Origin: Prillingera fragicola
Lineage: Eukaryota > Basidiomycota > Tremellomycetes > Trichosporonales > Trichosporonaceae
Length of the DNA stretch: 64,000 nucleotides
Assembly: GCA_002335605.1 (NCBI GenBank)
Contig: BEDY01000001.1
Span: 3,658,001-3,722,000 of the forward strand
Reading direction: 5' to 3'
The stretch's first letter is position 1. The number at the start of each line of letters is the position of its first letter. Below, in pieces: positions 10,495 to 22,532 of this stretch. The notes below the pieces were generated by a model. It saw only the letters and a list, made by a program, of their open reading frames with translations. It was not told the origin of the DNA and did no database searches. A program made the translations under genes and the position numbers.

Positions 10495-11006
10495 GGTACG
10501 TTGGAGTGTGATTGTGGTGACGCTGAAGCGCTGAAGTTGTGGACATTGCGAAAGTCAACAATGAACGCGACGCGTCGGTCACGTGGGAACACGTGGGGCG
10601 CGCGTGGGCAAGTTTGGTTCCGTTGTCCATAAATGGGTGGAGCATCAGCGGGGGCCATTGACGGGACAGTTCCGAGTATTCCGGCACTCTCTCGGACACG
10701 CTCCGGTAATCTCGTCCTTTGTTGTTCATTGATGCAGAAAAAACCTCCGTCGACGCCGCACCGGGCTGCTCGGAAATCTCCAAGGACCATGGTCAGTGTC
10801 AAAGGCAGTTGCCACCCAACTGGTGCAGAAAAGGTTGTTGCTGCTGCAACATGGTGCATCGCAAAAAGCTACGGAAAGCGCGGGTACAAGGAAACAGGCG
10901 GTAATGAAGGGCCGCGGGGGGATCAATCATAGTCGTAAACACATCTCTATGGAACAATACCGTCTAAAAGGAAACCGGGGAACAAGAGCACGCTTCTAGA
11001 AGCGCT
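10495..11006. other. Intergenic stretch, promoter of RNase H2C and 3' flank of perilipin gene
   Basis: Both neighbours are on the minus strand. Apart from the motif cluster at 10570-10595 nothing was recognised. Confidence 0.4.
10570..10595. promoter_or_regulatory. MCB-like ACGCGT and two CACGTG boxes upstream of RNase H2C
   Basis: ACGCGT at 10570-10575 and CACGTG at 10580-10585 and 10590-10595 lie 76-102 bases upstream of the RNase H2C start codon. ACGCGT is the MluI cell-cycle box read by MBF in yeasts, and CACGTG is the core for bHLH factors. Function here is inferred from motif and position only. Confidence 0.4.
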
Positions 11007-12000
11007 TTACTCGTGCTGGACCTCGGCGGCCTTCTCCTGGACCTTGGCGTCGACCTGCTGGACCTTGTCCTCGGTGGCCTTCTTGGCGCCAAGGACGTGG
11101 CGGTAAATGTCGTCGACGACGGGCTTGACCTGCTCGATAACGTACGAGGCGAGCTTGTTGCTCTTCTCCTGGACGTTGCCCTCCTTGGCGAGGACAATCT
11201 CCTTGACGTCGGCAGTCACCTTGCCGAGGCCCTCAACGAGCTGGTGGGGGAGGTCCTTGGACTTGTCGGCAATCTGGTGGAGCTGCTCGAGGAGAGCGTG
11301 CGAAATCTCAGTCGACTGCTGGATGGCACCAGTGGCGCGGGCACCGAGCTCCTGGTTGATGGCAGTGGTCTTGGCAATGACCTCCTGGATGAGGGGAGTG
11401 GCCTGCGAGACGTAGGGGGCGACGCGGGCGTCGTAGACGGCCTTGGCCTGCTTGACGCCGACGAGCTCCTCGGTGGGGGTCTTGAAGGGGTCTGGGAAAC
11501 AGTGTCAGCTGGTGCGAAGGAAAATGAGCTAGCGCAACAACGTGTGAGACACGCTGCCACTTGCGCCCCTCTGTTCCCGATGGGGCCGGAGGGTTCGTTT
11601 GCCACTCACAAGGAACAGTGGCCGCGGCACGGTCAAAGGTGGCGACGGCGAGGTTGTCAGCCGACTCGAGGAGGGGCTTGGTGCGCGAGAGCACGGGGTT
11701 GGCGAGCTCGACCGAGCCTGCAAAGGTGTCAGCACGTGTCACTCTCGGCTGAAAAGCGCCGAAGCGTTCCCACTCACGGGTAGCAAAGCCAAGAGCAGTC
11801 TGGTAGAGGTTGGCAGTGAGCTGGGTCGAGTTGATGAGGCTCTGGGCGTAGGCGACCGAGTCGTGGATGGCGGGGACCGAGTCAAGACGCTCGACAATCT
11901 TGAAGTCTGGGCGATTGTCAGTCACTGTGGAGCGTTGCGATAACGACTCGAGATACGTACTGGGGAGGTCACCGTTGGGGGTCTGGACAGCAGCGGACAT
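11007..12000 (-). CDS. Perilipin-like lipid-droplet protein
   Basis: Four exons, complement(11007..11491), (11610..11717), (11778..11906) and (11961..12000), give 253 residues; introns are 118, 60 and 54 nt, all phase 1. The N-terminal part (IVERLDSVPAIHDSVAYA, then the Tyr/Thr-rich region ending GFATR and ANPVLSRTKPLLESADNLA) matches the fungal perilipin layout (MPL1/CAP20-type). The C-terminal half is amphipathic and helical with regularly spaced hydrophobics (IQEVIAKTTAINQELGARAT), suited to coating lipid droplets, where these proteins limit lipolysis. There is no membrane segment and no signal peptide. The start at 12000 is the first ATG and gives a normal family N-terminus. Family assignment is from pattern memory and fairly secure. 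Confidence 0.75.
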
Positions 12001-13462
12001 TGTTGCTAGAGGATTTGGGTTGCGTGGTAGGTTGGGAGAGGTTTGGATAAATGGAAGGGTGTACTGTTGTAAAAGAACAATTGTTGGGTGATGGAGAGAG
12101 TGTTAAGTATCAAGGAGATGCGAGCTCGGCCACAGGAGGCAGCGGCGGCGAGGAGGTTTGAAAAGATCAGGACCCGATGTTACAGCTGTGACGTGACGTG
12201 GCGGGCCGCATCAAACCCGGGCGCCAGAGGCAGCAGCACTCTGCATGTGTCTAGGGCACCGTTCTGTGCATGCTAGTGCTCTGCGCAGGAGCAGAGAGAG
12301 CGCGAGGCGTGGGACCTTCGTGGGACGTGCAGCTTGCTTGGAACAGTTTATTTTTCTCCCTCCTGCTCGTTCGTTCCGCCAGGCCGGGCCATCTACGCCG
12401 CCGGCAGAGCTTTGGGCCGTGGGAAGAGTCGCACGCTGATAACGGGTGGCCACCCCGCAGCACCTGCAAAGTATTCAGGGAGGACGGACGGCTTCAGGTG
12501 CTCAGGGGGGCAGGAGGCATCCGGAGCAAGAGGCACACCAGGCAGATCCAGGGTTCAGCTGCTGACTGTGGATTCCACTGTGGGTGGCAAAAGGGTCTGC
12601 ACGTCACCATTACCGACACTGCTGGGCGTCATCGAGACGAGCAAGAAAGACGCCGTATTTGCCGGCGAACATTGGGACCATCTACGCGATTCCACCGGGA
12701 AGCAAGCACTCGTTACTCGGTGTTGCTCGCAAACACACCTGCAGAGCGCTGAGGAGTGACCGTGCGCGCCTCGCGGAATGCAATACAACAAATCGAAGCC
12801 TGGCGCAATTGAGTTTTTCACCGCCCGCCTAAAAAAAGAGGAGTGATTCCGACCTGGCCCACCCAAGGCGTGGTCCAGGGCAGCGTGGGAATCATGTAGC
12901 AGCTTTGCACCGCCAACGGCAGATGCGACTGCTGGCTCCGCAGCATGCGTGCTGGCTATGCTTGCGCACTTGTTGTTGTTTACATTAGGTCGATTGCACG
13001 TCGTTGCGTGCTGCAGAGCTGGAGGTAGCAAAGATTTGCAGATGATGACACCAGCATGATAACATTACGACCCAGGAGCATGTGACCACCATTCTTCTGA
13101 TAAAGAACATCGTTGCTTACCCCTCTTCAAACCGTGCCTGTTTCCCAAGCGTTCGCGTCCAATGCTCTCTAGTGATAATTCCATTCTGCTGTTTGAGAGC
13201 TCGAGAGGGCGTTACAACCAACGACCTACTCCAGCACTACCCCGCCGCGGGCCTCCGTTCCTCCGTCAAACACGGCACGAAGCTTGGCTCTCGACGCCAA
13301 CACCACGCAAGCCGATAGCTGCGAACCCGCGCCCTCCACCTGCGGCAACAGAGGTATTGTTTCAGGGCACCAACCATCGGGGCAAACAGGGATCCAGCAG
13401 GCTGTGGCCCGCGGAGACCCAGAAACGTTCTCTCGCTGCGATCGCTGCCTTGCGTTTGCTTA

Positions 13463-13498
13463 CAGTAGTAGTAGCAAAGGCAGTAGTAGTAGCAAAGG
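13463..13498 (+). repeat. Exact 18-nt tandem duplication
   Basis: CAGTAGTAGTAGCAAAGG occurs twice in direct succession (13463-13480 and 13481-13498). Each copy holds three TAG/GTA triplets. Confidence 0.9.
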
Positions 13499-14415
13499 AA
13501 ACGAAACTGTACAGGGCTCAGCACAGCAGGCAAAACTAAGAGCATGACGCAAGCCACGCCGTTGCCGTAGGGCATCCGAGGTCCATCCGAGGGCAAGGTC
13601 GTCATTGTGAGCGCCTGACTGGGCGCCGAGTCCCCCCCAGGGTGGGGGCAGTGGGGGGCCCACCGACCGGGTATCTCCCACCTCAGTCATCACAGCTGGC
13701 TGGGCAACCGACTAGCTCCGACGATGGCAAGGGCGGACATCTCCTCGCGCCGAGAATCGAGAATGTTGTCCCCCGCATGGAGAGCGGAAGCTGGATGCCT
13801 CCAAGACCTACGGATCTACGCATCTACGCATAGGCGCCGATCGCGGCGCAAGAACAAGGCGCGTACCCGCCCTATTGTGCTGGGAAACGACAGACTTCAG
13901 TTATGCCGCTCAGCCGGCACTGCCCGGCGAGAGGCGAGAGGCGAGCGGATTCGGAACAGTATGGCGACTCGGCAAAGCTCGTCCACGCGTCTGCAACTGA
14001 AACGATCGAGTTGCTATGGCACTCGTCGTGGGCCAGCCAGCGCATCGGTCCCTCTATCCACCTGGCCGGCGTGTCCAGTCCGTCGTTAACGGCACCCGGA
14101 CCTGTCACGCGTGCGCGGTCGTTCGTACGTGGCTTATCTCACTCCTGCGTCGCCTCGTCGCGAGTTGCAGTAGGTCGGCTTCCGGAACAGCCGGGGATGT
14201 GCCGACGAGCTCGTCTTGAGCGCGTGGACATTGTGAGACATGGATAATCGTCGCTGGGCGTGTACACCAAGTTGGCGCGTTGTGTGGCTGGGGCGGACGC
14301 GAGAACGGCACTGTATGTCTTTGACTTGGATAGGCAAACATCTGTCTCAGATGTCCAGCCTGGGTGCACCTTGTGGATGACAGCACTTGAATGGCGAACG
14401 TGTGTTGGCGATGGA

Positions 14416-14430
14416 GGGGGGGGGGGGGGG
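14416..14430 (+). repeat. Mononucleotide tract, 15 G
   Basis: Fifteen consecutive G in the gene-poor stretch between the perilipin and Nudix genes. Confidence 0.9.
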
Positions 14431-15203
14431 TGTTGGGTTGGTACCTCGCTGTAGCTCTCACGCCGGCAGGTGGGTAGAGATCCTGGCGTGCAGGCATGTC
14501 AGCTGGCAGCCTAGATTTGTGCATGGCGTGAGCTGTGAAGTGTATCGAGACCCAGTGATCCAGTGAACGACGCGAAGGGCAGTGATGGAGAGATGGCCAC
14601 AAGTGAGCCGCCAGCCACTGGCTGCTGGCTGAGCACTTGGCCATGACATGATGGAGAGGGTCGTCAATCATACTGTAGCATATACGTCCTACACAGCCAG
14701 TGCAGTACACTACTACTGTACCACTGTCACTGTACAATGTGCAGTACGTACGGTACCACTGCAGTCAGTGGGGGCACATCGGAAAGTAGGGTGGCGAAAG
14801 CATCACTGGCTGGGTGGTTCACCCTAACCCCACAGTAAGAAATAACACGACACCACCAGCACTTGCCAAGCCCCAACCATGCATCCACAGTCCAAACGAC
14901 CAGCGCACGACCTCCCCCGCCCCACGCACCTCCCCACGACGGCCACGACACGATCTCGGCCTCCAAACGGCACGACGGAACCCATGACCCAGCCTCGGCG
15001 ACCTGATAACAATTCTTTGGGGCAGCAGGGTCCACCCATTCCCTACTGCAGGTGGTTTGATCTAATCAATCCATTTCTTTGGGGCAAACTTCGGCATGCA
15101 TGCGCACGCTTGCTGGATATCGATAAACTATGCTTATTCTTTGCACGAGGGCCGCGTGGGCTAGGATCACAGGGCCACAGGTGATCTACAAAAAAGATCG
15201 ACA

Positions 15204-15980
15204 TCACTCACCACCCCACCCATACACATCCACAAACGCCTCGAGGGCCCTTTCCATGGATCGCATCTTTACTGCCTTTTTCTTCTTGCTGCCCCGCCCG
15301 TCGCCGTCCTCCCCGCCATGGCCCCACTTGCGGATACGCGCGAGGGCTTCACGGGGTGAGCACCATGCACGCTCGCGTTCGTCGCGCTCCAGCCTGGCGT
15401 CAGTCGTGCTCGTTGCACGCAGGGGCTCACCAGTCGCCACTCAGTGCATCCTCTGTCGCGAGCTGGACGGCGTGGACATGCCACGTCGACGACCGGCGTT
15501 GATGCGGCGTCTCCTCGAGGTCAAAGGCTACGAGCTCGTGCGAGATTGCCTCGTCGCTTACGGAGGGGATGCCTGCTGGTAGCCGTCAGTGGTTGTTCCG
15601 GGAATGCAGGCAGGCAGGCAGGCGGCGCACCTTCCTCTTTTGCCTCGCGGGCTGCAGCTTTGCCTGGAGTCTCGCCCTTCTCTATGCCTCCCTTTGGGAC
15701 TGCATGAGACGATCCGTGATGGAACGCAGGGTGACGTCAAGGGAGGAGTAAGCCAGGGCAGGGACCAGGGGTGGGTGGACACGGCAAGAGATGAGCGTGT
15801 GGGTAATTTGTATTGTCAGCATGCCATGTTCTCGGTCCGATAAACCAGGAGAGATTATTGCGCACAGATCCAGTGGTGTTCATGTTTGCGGGATGTGACC
15901 ATGAGTACGCGGTGGGTGTCTTTGCACCACACTACAGCGACTGCTACTTGACGTGGAGGCTTGTCTTGCGCTGGCGACAT
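15204..15980 (-). CDS. Nudix hydrolase, diphosphoinositol-polyphosphate phosphohydrolase (Ddp1/Aps1-like)
   Basis: Four exons, complement(15204..15393), (15431..15575), (15631..15699) and (15866..15980), give 172 residues; introns are 37, 55 and 166 nt. None of the exons is prominent as an open frame; the gene appears only when spliced. A complete Nudix box stands at residues 42-64 (GG-IEKGE-TPGKAAA-RE-AK-EE-AGI), preceded by VLMVTSRKHEHHWIFPK. Later parts (TWHVHAVQL and WLERDERERAW...PREAL) match the end of the DIPP subfamily (yeast Ddp1, S. pombe Aps1). These cytosolic or nuclear enzymes hydrolyse inositol pyrophosphates and diadenosine polyphosphates and can trim polyphosphate. A basic KKKK stretch follows a Gly/Asp-rich linker near the end. 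The leader carries a CAG repeat just before the ATG. Confidence 0.8.
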
Positions 15981-16567
15981 GCTGGTGCTGCTGCTGCTGC
16001 TGCTGGATGGAGGGATAGGAGGGGAATACCAAATAAAGGAGAGGGGGTTGCTGATAGGCTGTAGGCAGAAATGGCCGGCTGAAGTTGCCGGTCACCTGTC
16101 ACGGTTGAATACTCCCGTCCTGCCCTGGAGCGATGCTGCTTGTGCTCCCTGGGCCGACGGGCCGATGCTACAGCTCCTCTGCATGCAGCGTGCGTGCTTG
16201 GCCCCCGTTGCTGGTCGGCTTTGATGCACTAGCTGTAATTTGCCACCTGCAGAGAGCCAAGAGGAGAGAGCGGCGGATGCAGTCAGGTGAACAGGTAGCC
16301 GTGCTCTCTCTCGCTGCCATCGTCGCTGTCTGCGTCGTATCATCTCATCCCCCCCCCCCCCCCTCATTCTCCACATTCATAAACACAATCTACATTTCAC
16401 ACACCACTCCATTTTCTCTCATTGCTCACTCCCCACTCATCCACCCTCCGTCGTCCCAAGTCACCGAGCAGGAAAACACGGGAAAGTGCGACCATCGCAC
16501 ACCCCGTCGCCTTCCCCTCTCTCCCCTCCCTCCCCCCTCTTCCCTCTCGATCTAGCAACACGGCACC
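15981..16567. other. Divergent promoter between Nudix and hydrolase genes
   Basis: A CAG/CTG run of about six units lies at roughly 15984-16006, directly before the Nudix ATG, and a C15 tract at 16349-16363. The 200 bases before the hydrolase start are C/T-rich. Confidence 0.5.
16349..16363 (+). repeat. Mononucleotide tract, 15 C
   Basis: Fifteen consecutive C in the intergenic stretch upstream of the alpha/beta hydrolase gene. Confidence 0.9.
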
Positions 16568-19500
16568 ATGATCGACCACATCCTCGGGCGTCCCAGCTCG
16601 AGCGTCCGCCGCACCCAGATCTTCATGGTCTTGTTCTTCTGGGTCTGGCGCCTGTACAAGGGCGACGGCTCTGCCATGCGGCAAATTCCCCCCAGCGCAT
16701 ACCGTAGCCGAATAAGTGCACGCGCCGGAGCGTCGGCCTATGGCCTCGTTCCACAGCAAAAGGCATGGTGGCGCCGTGTGTGGACGCTGCTCGTCGCTCG
16801 AAGGACGGGTTTCAGGTGGATGACGCGTGTCAACCAGCGCTTGAGTAGGTCGCAGCTTGCTTGGCATGGAGGGTGGCTTGCTGACGGCAACAAGAAACAT
16901 TTACGCCGTACCAGCTCATCCTCGGCACGCTTACCGTCATGTATGCGATTCGCCATCTCGACGACTTGCTAGGCTTTGGCGCACCAGAGCCATTAGCGAC
17001 CATGGTATGTTGCAAAGGCGCCGTGTCGCACGTCTGACGCGTCACAGTATTCGAGATCATATTACCGAGCCACCTACGTCAACACTGCGTTTGATGCTGG
17101 CTTTGCCTCGGCCATGACTATCCGTCCAAAGTGGCTCAAAGATATCTGCAGCATGCTCTTCACAGGCTACTACCTGCTGTGGGCCAATGAGGCCGACGAC
17201 ACTGTACGTCTCAGCCCGTGGCAAAACTCCTAACTTGCCCAGCTCCGCAGGTATCGTGCGCTCTGCAGTGTCGAGATGTTGCGAACGACCTGGGAGAAGA
17301 CCAACAACCCTTATGTACGTATGCTTATACGGCAACTCTAAACAATTCTAACCATGCCGAACAGATCCGTGCAATCACGTTCACTCACCGACCTCGACTT
17401 CCCATTGTGCGCCACTTTCTCATCTCGCGTCCGAAAACGTCCTCGCGCGCAAACCTCCCACCGGTCAAGGGTACCTTTTTCTTTGCTGGCACGGATCAAG
17501 AACTGGCAAAGTGCACCGAGCTCGTTATCGATTTTCCAGGAGGCGGTTTTGTGTCCATGGGTCCGGAATGCCATGAGGAACGTTTGAGGTGTTGGGCAAA
17601 GCGCACCGGCAAGCCGGTGCTCAGTATCGACTATGGCAAGGCTCCCGAATGTAAGTGGCGCGAGCAATAACGCGGCTGACAGTAAGACCCCTACCCCTGG
17701 GCCATTGAAGAGGGCATGGACGCATACAGGACAATCATGGAGGAAAAGGGCAAGATGCTCGGTATCCACAGTGGCAAGCTCGCCGTGGTGCTTACCGGTG
17801 ACTCGGCCGGTGGCAACATTTGCACGACTATTATGAACCGTATCCTCGAGCACCACGCCAACATTCCCCGCCCCGTCGCTATTATCCTCGCCTACCCCGC
17901 CCTCGACTTCAACTATGCCTCGTGGATGTCGCCCAACAACCTGCGCGTCCTCCAGACTGAGCAGTCCGAGACCAACATTCCGGGAATCCGCGACGGCAAG
18001 GACCACCTCAGCCACAAGTCGCCCCTCTCAGTCGTTGACGACATTGGGAAGAGGAAACGCCAAGTTAGCCGCTCGCGCAAGAGCTGGGCCAACTCGCTCG
18101 GCGGTGTTCTCGGCCTCACCCCGCAGTCCAAGCCTGTTCCCACCAGCAGGTCCCAGCCCAGCAGTCCCGTCATCAGCAACCGCCCCTTCCCGCGTCGCGA
18201 CTCTGGCTGGTTTGCAACGAGGTCGGAGCGCGGAGACTCTGAATCCGAGTCAGAGCCCGAGGACTCGGACGACGAAAACGCGTCCCTGCGTGACGCCGAC
18301 AAGTCGCTGCAGATGCGCGTCAAGACTCCCGGTGTTCACGCCGACGAGCGGTTTACCGGAGGTATCTTGTGCGAGTCACCCGCCCGGGCGACCCCCGTCG
18401 ACATTGGCGACGATTCGATTCTACCTGCCAAGAAAAAGGCCCCCATTGGCACTCGTCTGACCATGACCTCGCGCGTGGGCTACTTCCAGGACCGTGTCAT
18501 TACTCCCAGTATGATGCGCGCCATGGCTATTCTCTACATTGGTCCCCAGCGCTGCCCCGACTTTGAGACCGACTATTACATTTCGCCCATCCTCACGCCT
18601 CCCCACCTCCTCGAGAATTTCCCGCCGGTCTACGTCATCTGCGGCGAGCGCGACCCCTTTGTCGACGACACTGTCATTTTCGCTGGCAAGATCCGTGAGG
18701 CCAAGCGTGCGCGTCGCCGCGCTGCCGAGGCTAAAATGGCCGCCGGCGCGGGCATCCCCAAGTTTGGCGAGGGTTTGCGCATGACTACTGGCGTCGAAAA
18801 GGCGCCCGAGGCTCCCGATCACATCGTGCGGGAGACGGACGAGGACTGGGTTCAGATGCGCATCATCGAGGGCTGGGGCCACGGCTTTATGCAAATGTCG
18901 GCGCTCATGCGCGAGGTCGACACTGTGCTGATCGAAATGGCCGACTGGATCGACGAGTGCTTTGAGCGCGACGTCCTGCTCCACCGCGACCAGGAAGACA
19001 TTGCCGCCGCACACGCCGCCGCCAAGGCTGCGTTCACACCTGACGCGCCCGTTGCCTTCTCCCCCGAAGACAGCATCCCTTCACCCTTGCGATCGCGCCA
19101 CGTCAAGCCCGCGCGCGAGTACGCCAAGAACCCGGCCAACAAGGTTCTCGGCGACGCCGACCTGGGCGACAGCCTTGGCTTTGGCGACGGCGGCGACGAC
19201 GAGGGCTTCGTCACCTTTACGCCAAAGACCAAGAAGCGCACGCCTCCGCCGTCCCAGTTCAACGTTGTCCCCCGCCGCGCATCAAAGGAGCAGCTTGCGC
19301 GCAACAGTTCCGTGCCCCGCTTTGACTTTGACGATAGTGGGTCATCAGGCGAGACAATGTCGATCGAAACACCCCAGCAGTCGAGCTTTGGGTTCCCCTC
19401 GGCCCCACGCACAGGCGGCACCTTTGGGCTCTTTGGCAAGGCCCCCAAGCGCCCCGGCGCCGAGAACACTGTGGGCCGCAACACTGCCGCCTCACTGTAC

Positions 19501-19749
19501 GGCGCGCCCTCGACGCGTCGCCAGACCCCACCCGCGGCCCCGACCGCGGCCCCAGCCTCACACCACCTCATGGCCGGCATTGCCGCCTCGGCCGCACGCG
19601 CAGCGTCCCCGGCCCTCGTAGCTGCGGGCTTCAAGAAACCCGAAGTCGCCAGCCTGACCCAGCACGAGCTCATGCGCCGCCGCCGCGCGGAGGCCGTCAT
19701 GGGCATGGGCGAGACCGACTCGGCCATGCCGAGCGACGGCAGCGAGTAG
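16568..19749 (+). CDS. Membrane-anchored alpha/beta hydrolase, hormone-sensitive-lipase-like
   Basis: Best model has seven exons: 16568..16703, 16757..16815, 16915..17004, 17048..17203, 17243..17314, 17365..17650 and 17687..19749, about 953 residues. The first donor (16703 or 16715) is uncertain; the later joins are clear. One hydrophobic segment near residue 20 and another around residues 65-80 suggest membrane anchoring. The stretch PEPLATMYSRSYYRAT is typical of this fungal family. Oxyanion-hole motif is FPGGGF (usual HGGG has P for H), the nucleophile is Ser306 in GDSAGG, acid Asp is in CGERDPF (about residue 590) and His in GWGHGF (about 664). About 180 Ser/Arg-rich residues are inserted between Ser and Asp and about 290 disordered residues follow the domain. 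Likely an ester or steryl-ester hydrolase; substrate unknown. Confidence 0.75.
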
Positions 19750-20049
19750 CCCTCGAAATCTACCTGTGGCGCAATCTCATGAATGATCCCAAGAAACAAA
19801 CCTCTTGTCTCCCGATAGGGAGCAAGTACACCCCCACGCCGCGGCATACTGCGGCTGTTGTCAATCCAATCCTGTTGTCATGAAAATGTCTGATCTCCCC
19901 GTCGTCGTCATTATTGATGCGATATGCATACGCGTTGTGAAACTTTTGACAGTGTTTGGGTTCTGTTTCTGGCGACTAGAGGCAGGCAGCCACGGCCACG
20001 GCAATGTTACGCTTTTGCTGAATTGGCTCAGTCTTGCATCCAGCATCAG
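19750..20049. other. Short convergent 3' flank
   Basis: Lies between the stop of the hydrolase (plus) and of the Dpb11 homologue (minus). Nothing recognised beyond 3' untranslated sequence. Confidence 0.5.
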
Positions 20050-22532
20050 CTACATCCGCGTCCTCTTGTTAGGACTGACCCCGCCGCGCATAACAGCGTC
20101 CAGCAACCGCCTCCTCTCCTTCTCGCTCACGGGATCCGCATACGTGACCCGCATCGACTCGTCCTGCACCCCACCGCCCATCGGCAACGGCCCCTGGGGG
20201 TCAGGCTTGACAGGCGAGGTAGTGGGCGACACGCCCGTTGCGGGTGTCGCGTCGTGCCCAGACTTGCGCGGCCGTGAGCGGCGGATGAGCTTGGCGCTGC
20301 GCTGAGGAGCGTCACGTTCTGCCAGACGCCGCAGGGCGGCGGTCATGTCACTGCCTTGCAGCACACCTCCCGGGATGGTCGCTGTGGCCTTCAGGTCGGC
20401 TGTCTTTGGGGAGGAGCGCGGTGGGGTCGACTCTGGTGCTGACGCGTGGGCGGGCGAGCGACGGGCGAGATTAAGTAGCCGCTCTGTTGCCGGATTGGGT
20501 GGAGAGAGCGGACCTCGGTCTGTGCGGTCGACGTGCGTTGGTGTGGGTTTGAGTTGGCGTGTGGGTGGGAGGGACGTGCCAGACAGCAAGTCGTCGGGGA
20601 GGTTGGAGATTGTGGACATGTTGGCCGTCATGACCGACGTATTGCCGGGCGCGCCGCCAGTGTGAGAGTGCATCTCTGGCGGCTCAATGATACCCGTCTG
20701 CCCAATAGTCCACATCCACGATTCGCGCACGACCGTGACACCCCACTCGGTCGCCTTGTCGTACTTATGCCCTTGCGGCGCCTTGCAGACGAGATGCGTG
20801 GTGCGGCGGTTGAGTTTCTCAGACAGTGTCCCACCGACTGCCTTGAGCAACCGGCGAAGATAGACGCTCGTCTCGGTTGGAAATCCGGAAAAGTGAACCA
20901 GTAACGAGTCTGTGCCAGCAACAGGCGTGTCAATGTTTAGAGGCTGGAAGACGAGGTTGTCCTCCGGGTTCAGAAGACGGCCCTCAAAGCAACAGCCCTC
21001 GACCCAGCACTCGGTAACCAGAGTGGGCGGTTTGCCTTCGACGTCCGCTGGCGGGCGGGTAGATGATGACCTGGTTGTCAGACACGCAATCGTCGCAGCA
21101 CTCACAGTCGTATAATGACATAGTCCACAGGCGCGCCTGCCAGCCGCTCACTCTCTGGCACGAGCACGCCACCGTGCACGGTCAGCGCACCTTCCAAACC
21201 CTGGTATCCCTCGGGAATGGCGTGGCTGAACGTCAAGCCAGCAAACACCTGCGCCTTGGGTGTCGCTGCTGCCGGCGGAGCGTTCAAGCGTGACGGCCCA
21301 GCAGCCGCTGGCGCTGCAAACGAGGTCGACCGCGACGCATGCAGGTAAGATGCCTTGCGATCAATCGGCTCCGGGCGGCGTTCCATTTCGACGTCGTCTT
21401 CGTTGACAGGCACCTCAGTGGGCAACTCTGATGCAGGCGTCTCGACAGGCTTGGAGGTTGACAGCAGCTCGTTCGCGAGCCATTGAATGCCGTCCTCCTC
21501 ATGTTTCCTCTTGCGCACATTGACGAGCTCGTCGTCCTCCTTCTCCTCCTTTGGCGCTGGCGGTTCAGGCTCTGGGATGATAAACGCCGTGCCATCCAGC
21601 ACGTCCTCGGCGTCGACCTTGGGCCTCCGTCGGGGCTTGCGCGCGTCGTAAAGCTCCTCCTTCCATCGACCGCCGTAGCCGACACAGTCCCAAATCCACT
21701 GCTCGTAGACAATGCAGATGTCTTCGCCCTCCACCTTCTTCCCTCGGCGACGATGTCCCGCGCGATCGCTAATCTCCTTGACGGCCCACTTGATCTTATC
21801 GCTTTTCTTGGCCTTGAGATCTGTTGTAGTAAAAGCTGAAACGAGGTGGGTGCAGGTACGGTCGAGGTCGCGGCTGTATGTCCCGCCGCACTCGTTGATC
21901 CACTTTATGATTGCCTTGCGGCGGTCGAGCTGGTCGATGCCTGAGATGGAAATCTTGCACCCGAGAAATGGCTGCAGCTTGTGCGCCTCAATGCTCTAGG
22001 CGTTAGCTAATGTTGTAACACTAAGGCTCACAGCTCGGATGTCCAGGTTCTCTCCAGACACCCAGCGCTTGTGCGCGTCCTCGATCCAAGACGGTGATAG
22101 GACAGGGATACGGTGCTCGACGGCGTACTGATTGTCAGTAGTTGCTCGGACGGTCTAAACGTACATGATACTTTGCCGAAGTGAACCCCACAGCGACGAT
22201 ATGTGTCACGTCGACTGTCAAGGCACTCTCAATCTCGCCACCCAACTCGCGCACAAGACCGGAAAGTGCTTGTTTGTTGTCCACGCCAGTGAAGGTAACG
22301 GTGATGCCGCGCCACGGCCTGTTGGAGTTGTGCGACGGACCAGCCTCTTCCTCTGCTCTTGTTAGCCATATCTTAACCTATAACCGCTTGACTCACCTGG
22401 CTCGTCCCAAGCCTGTCGCATGACCTCGGCATCGCTAGGTTCTGGCGAGGCAAGGCGCCTTGAGCTGCGCCGTGGAGCTGGCCGCAGCTTGACATTTGGA
22501 ATCTTGCTAGAGAGGTGACCACGGCGGTTCAT
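20050..22532 (-). CDS. DPB11: BRCT replication/checkpoint scaffold, Dpb11/Rad4(Cut5)/TopBP1-like
   Basis: Five exons, complement(20050..21070), (21106..21995), (22032..22127), (22165..22352) and (22397..22532), give 776 residues with introns of 35, 36, 37 and 44 nt. Four BRCT repeats can be read: about 60-130 (GITVTFTGV...VTHIVAVG...PVLSPSWIEDAHKRW), 145-250 (FLGCKISISG...CTHLVSAF...EQWIWDC), 385-470 (VFAGLTFS...TLVTECWVEGC) and 478-560 (LLVHFSGF...TTHLVCKAP...VVRESWMW). The pairing in two tandem sets with a Lys/Glu-rich linker is the layout of yeast Dpb11 and S. pombe Rad4. These nuclear proteins bind phosphorylated Sld2/Sld3-type partners to start replication and activate ATR/Mec1. A Pro/Ser-rich tail with many SP/TP sites follows. 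Start at 22532 is the first ATG after an in-frame exon. Confidence 0.85.

Larger units (their letters stand above)
12001..15203. other. 3.2 kb without a recognisable gene
   Basis: Between the perilipin start and the Nudix 3' end. Open frames of up to 210 codons occur on both strands but show no motif, no splice-supported continuation and no plausible start context. An exact 18-nt tandem duplication lies at 13463-13498 and a G15 tract at 14416-14430. Around 14697-14768 there are repeated GCAGTAC/GTACCACTG words that could fold. It could hold a non-coding RNA or decayed sequence; I see nothing decisive. Confidence 0.4.

Noticed and set aside
12555..13031. 158-codon minus-strand frame
   Set aside because: No recognisable composition or domain; overlaps several competing frames.
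14105..14737. 210-codon minus-strand frame in the gene-poor region
   Set aside because: No membrane helix, signal peptide or motif, high His/Arg/Cys content typical of noise, and no splice-linked partner exons.
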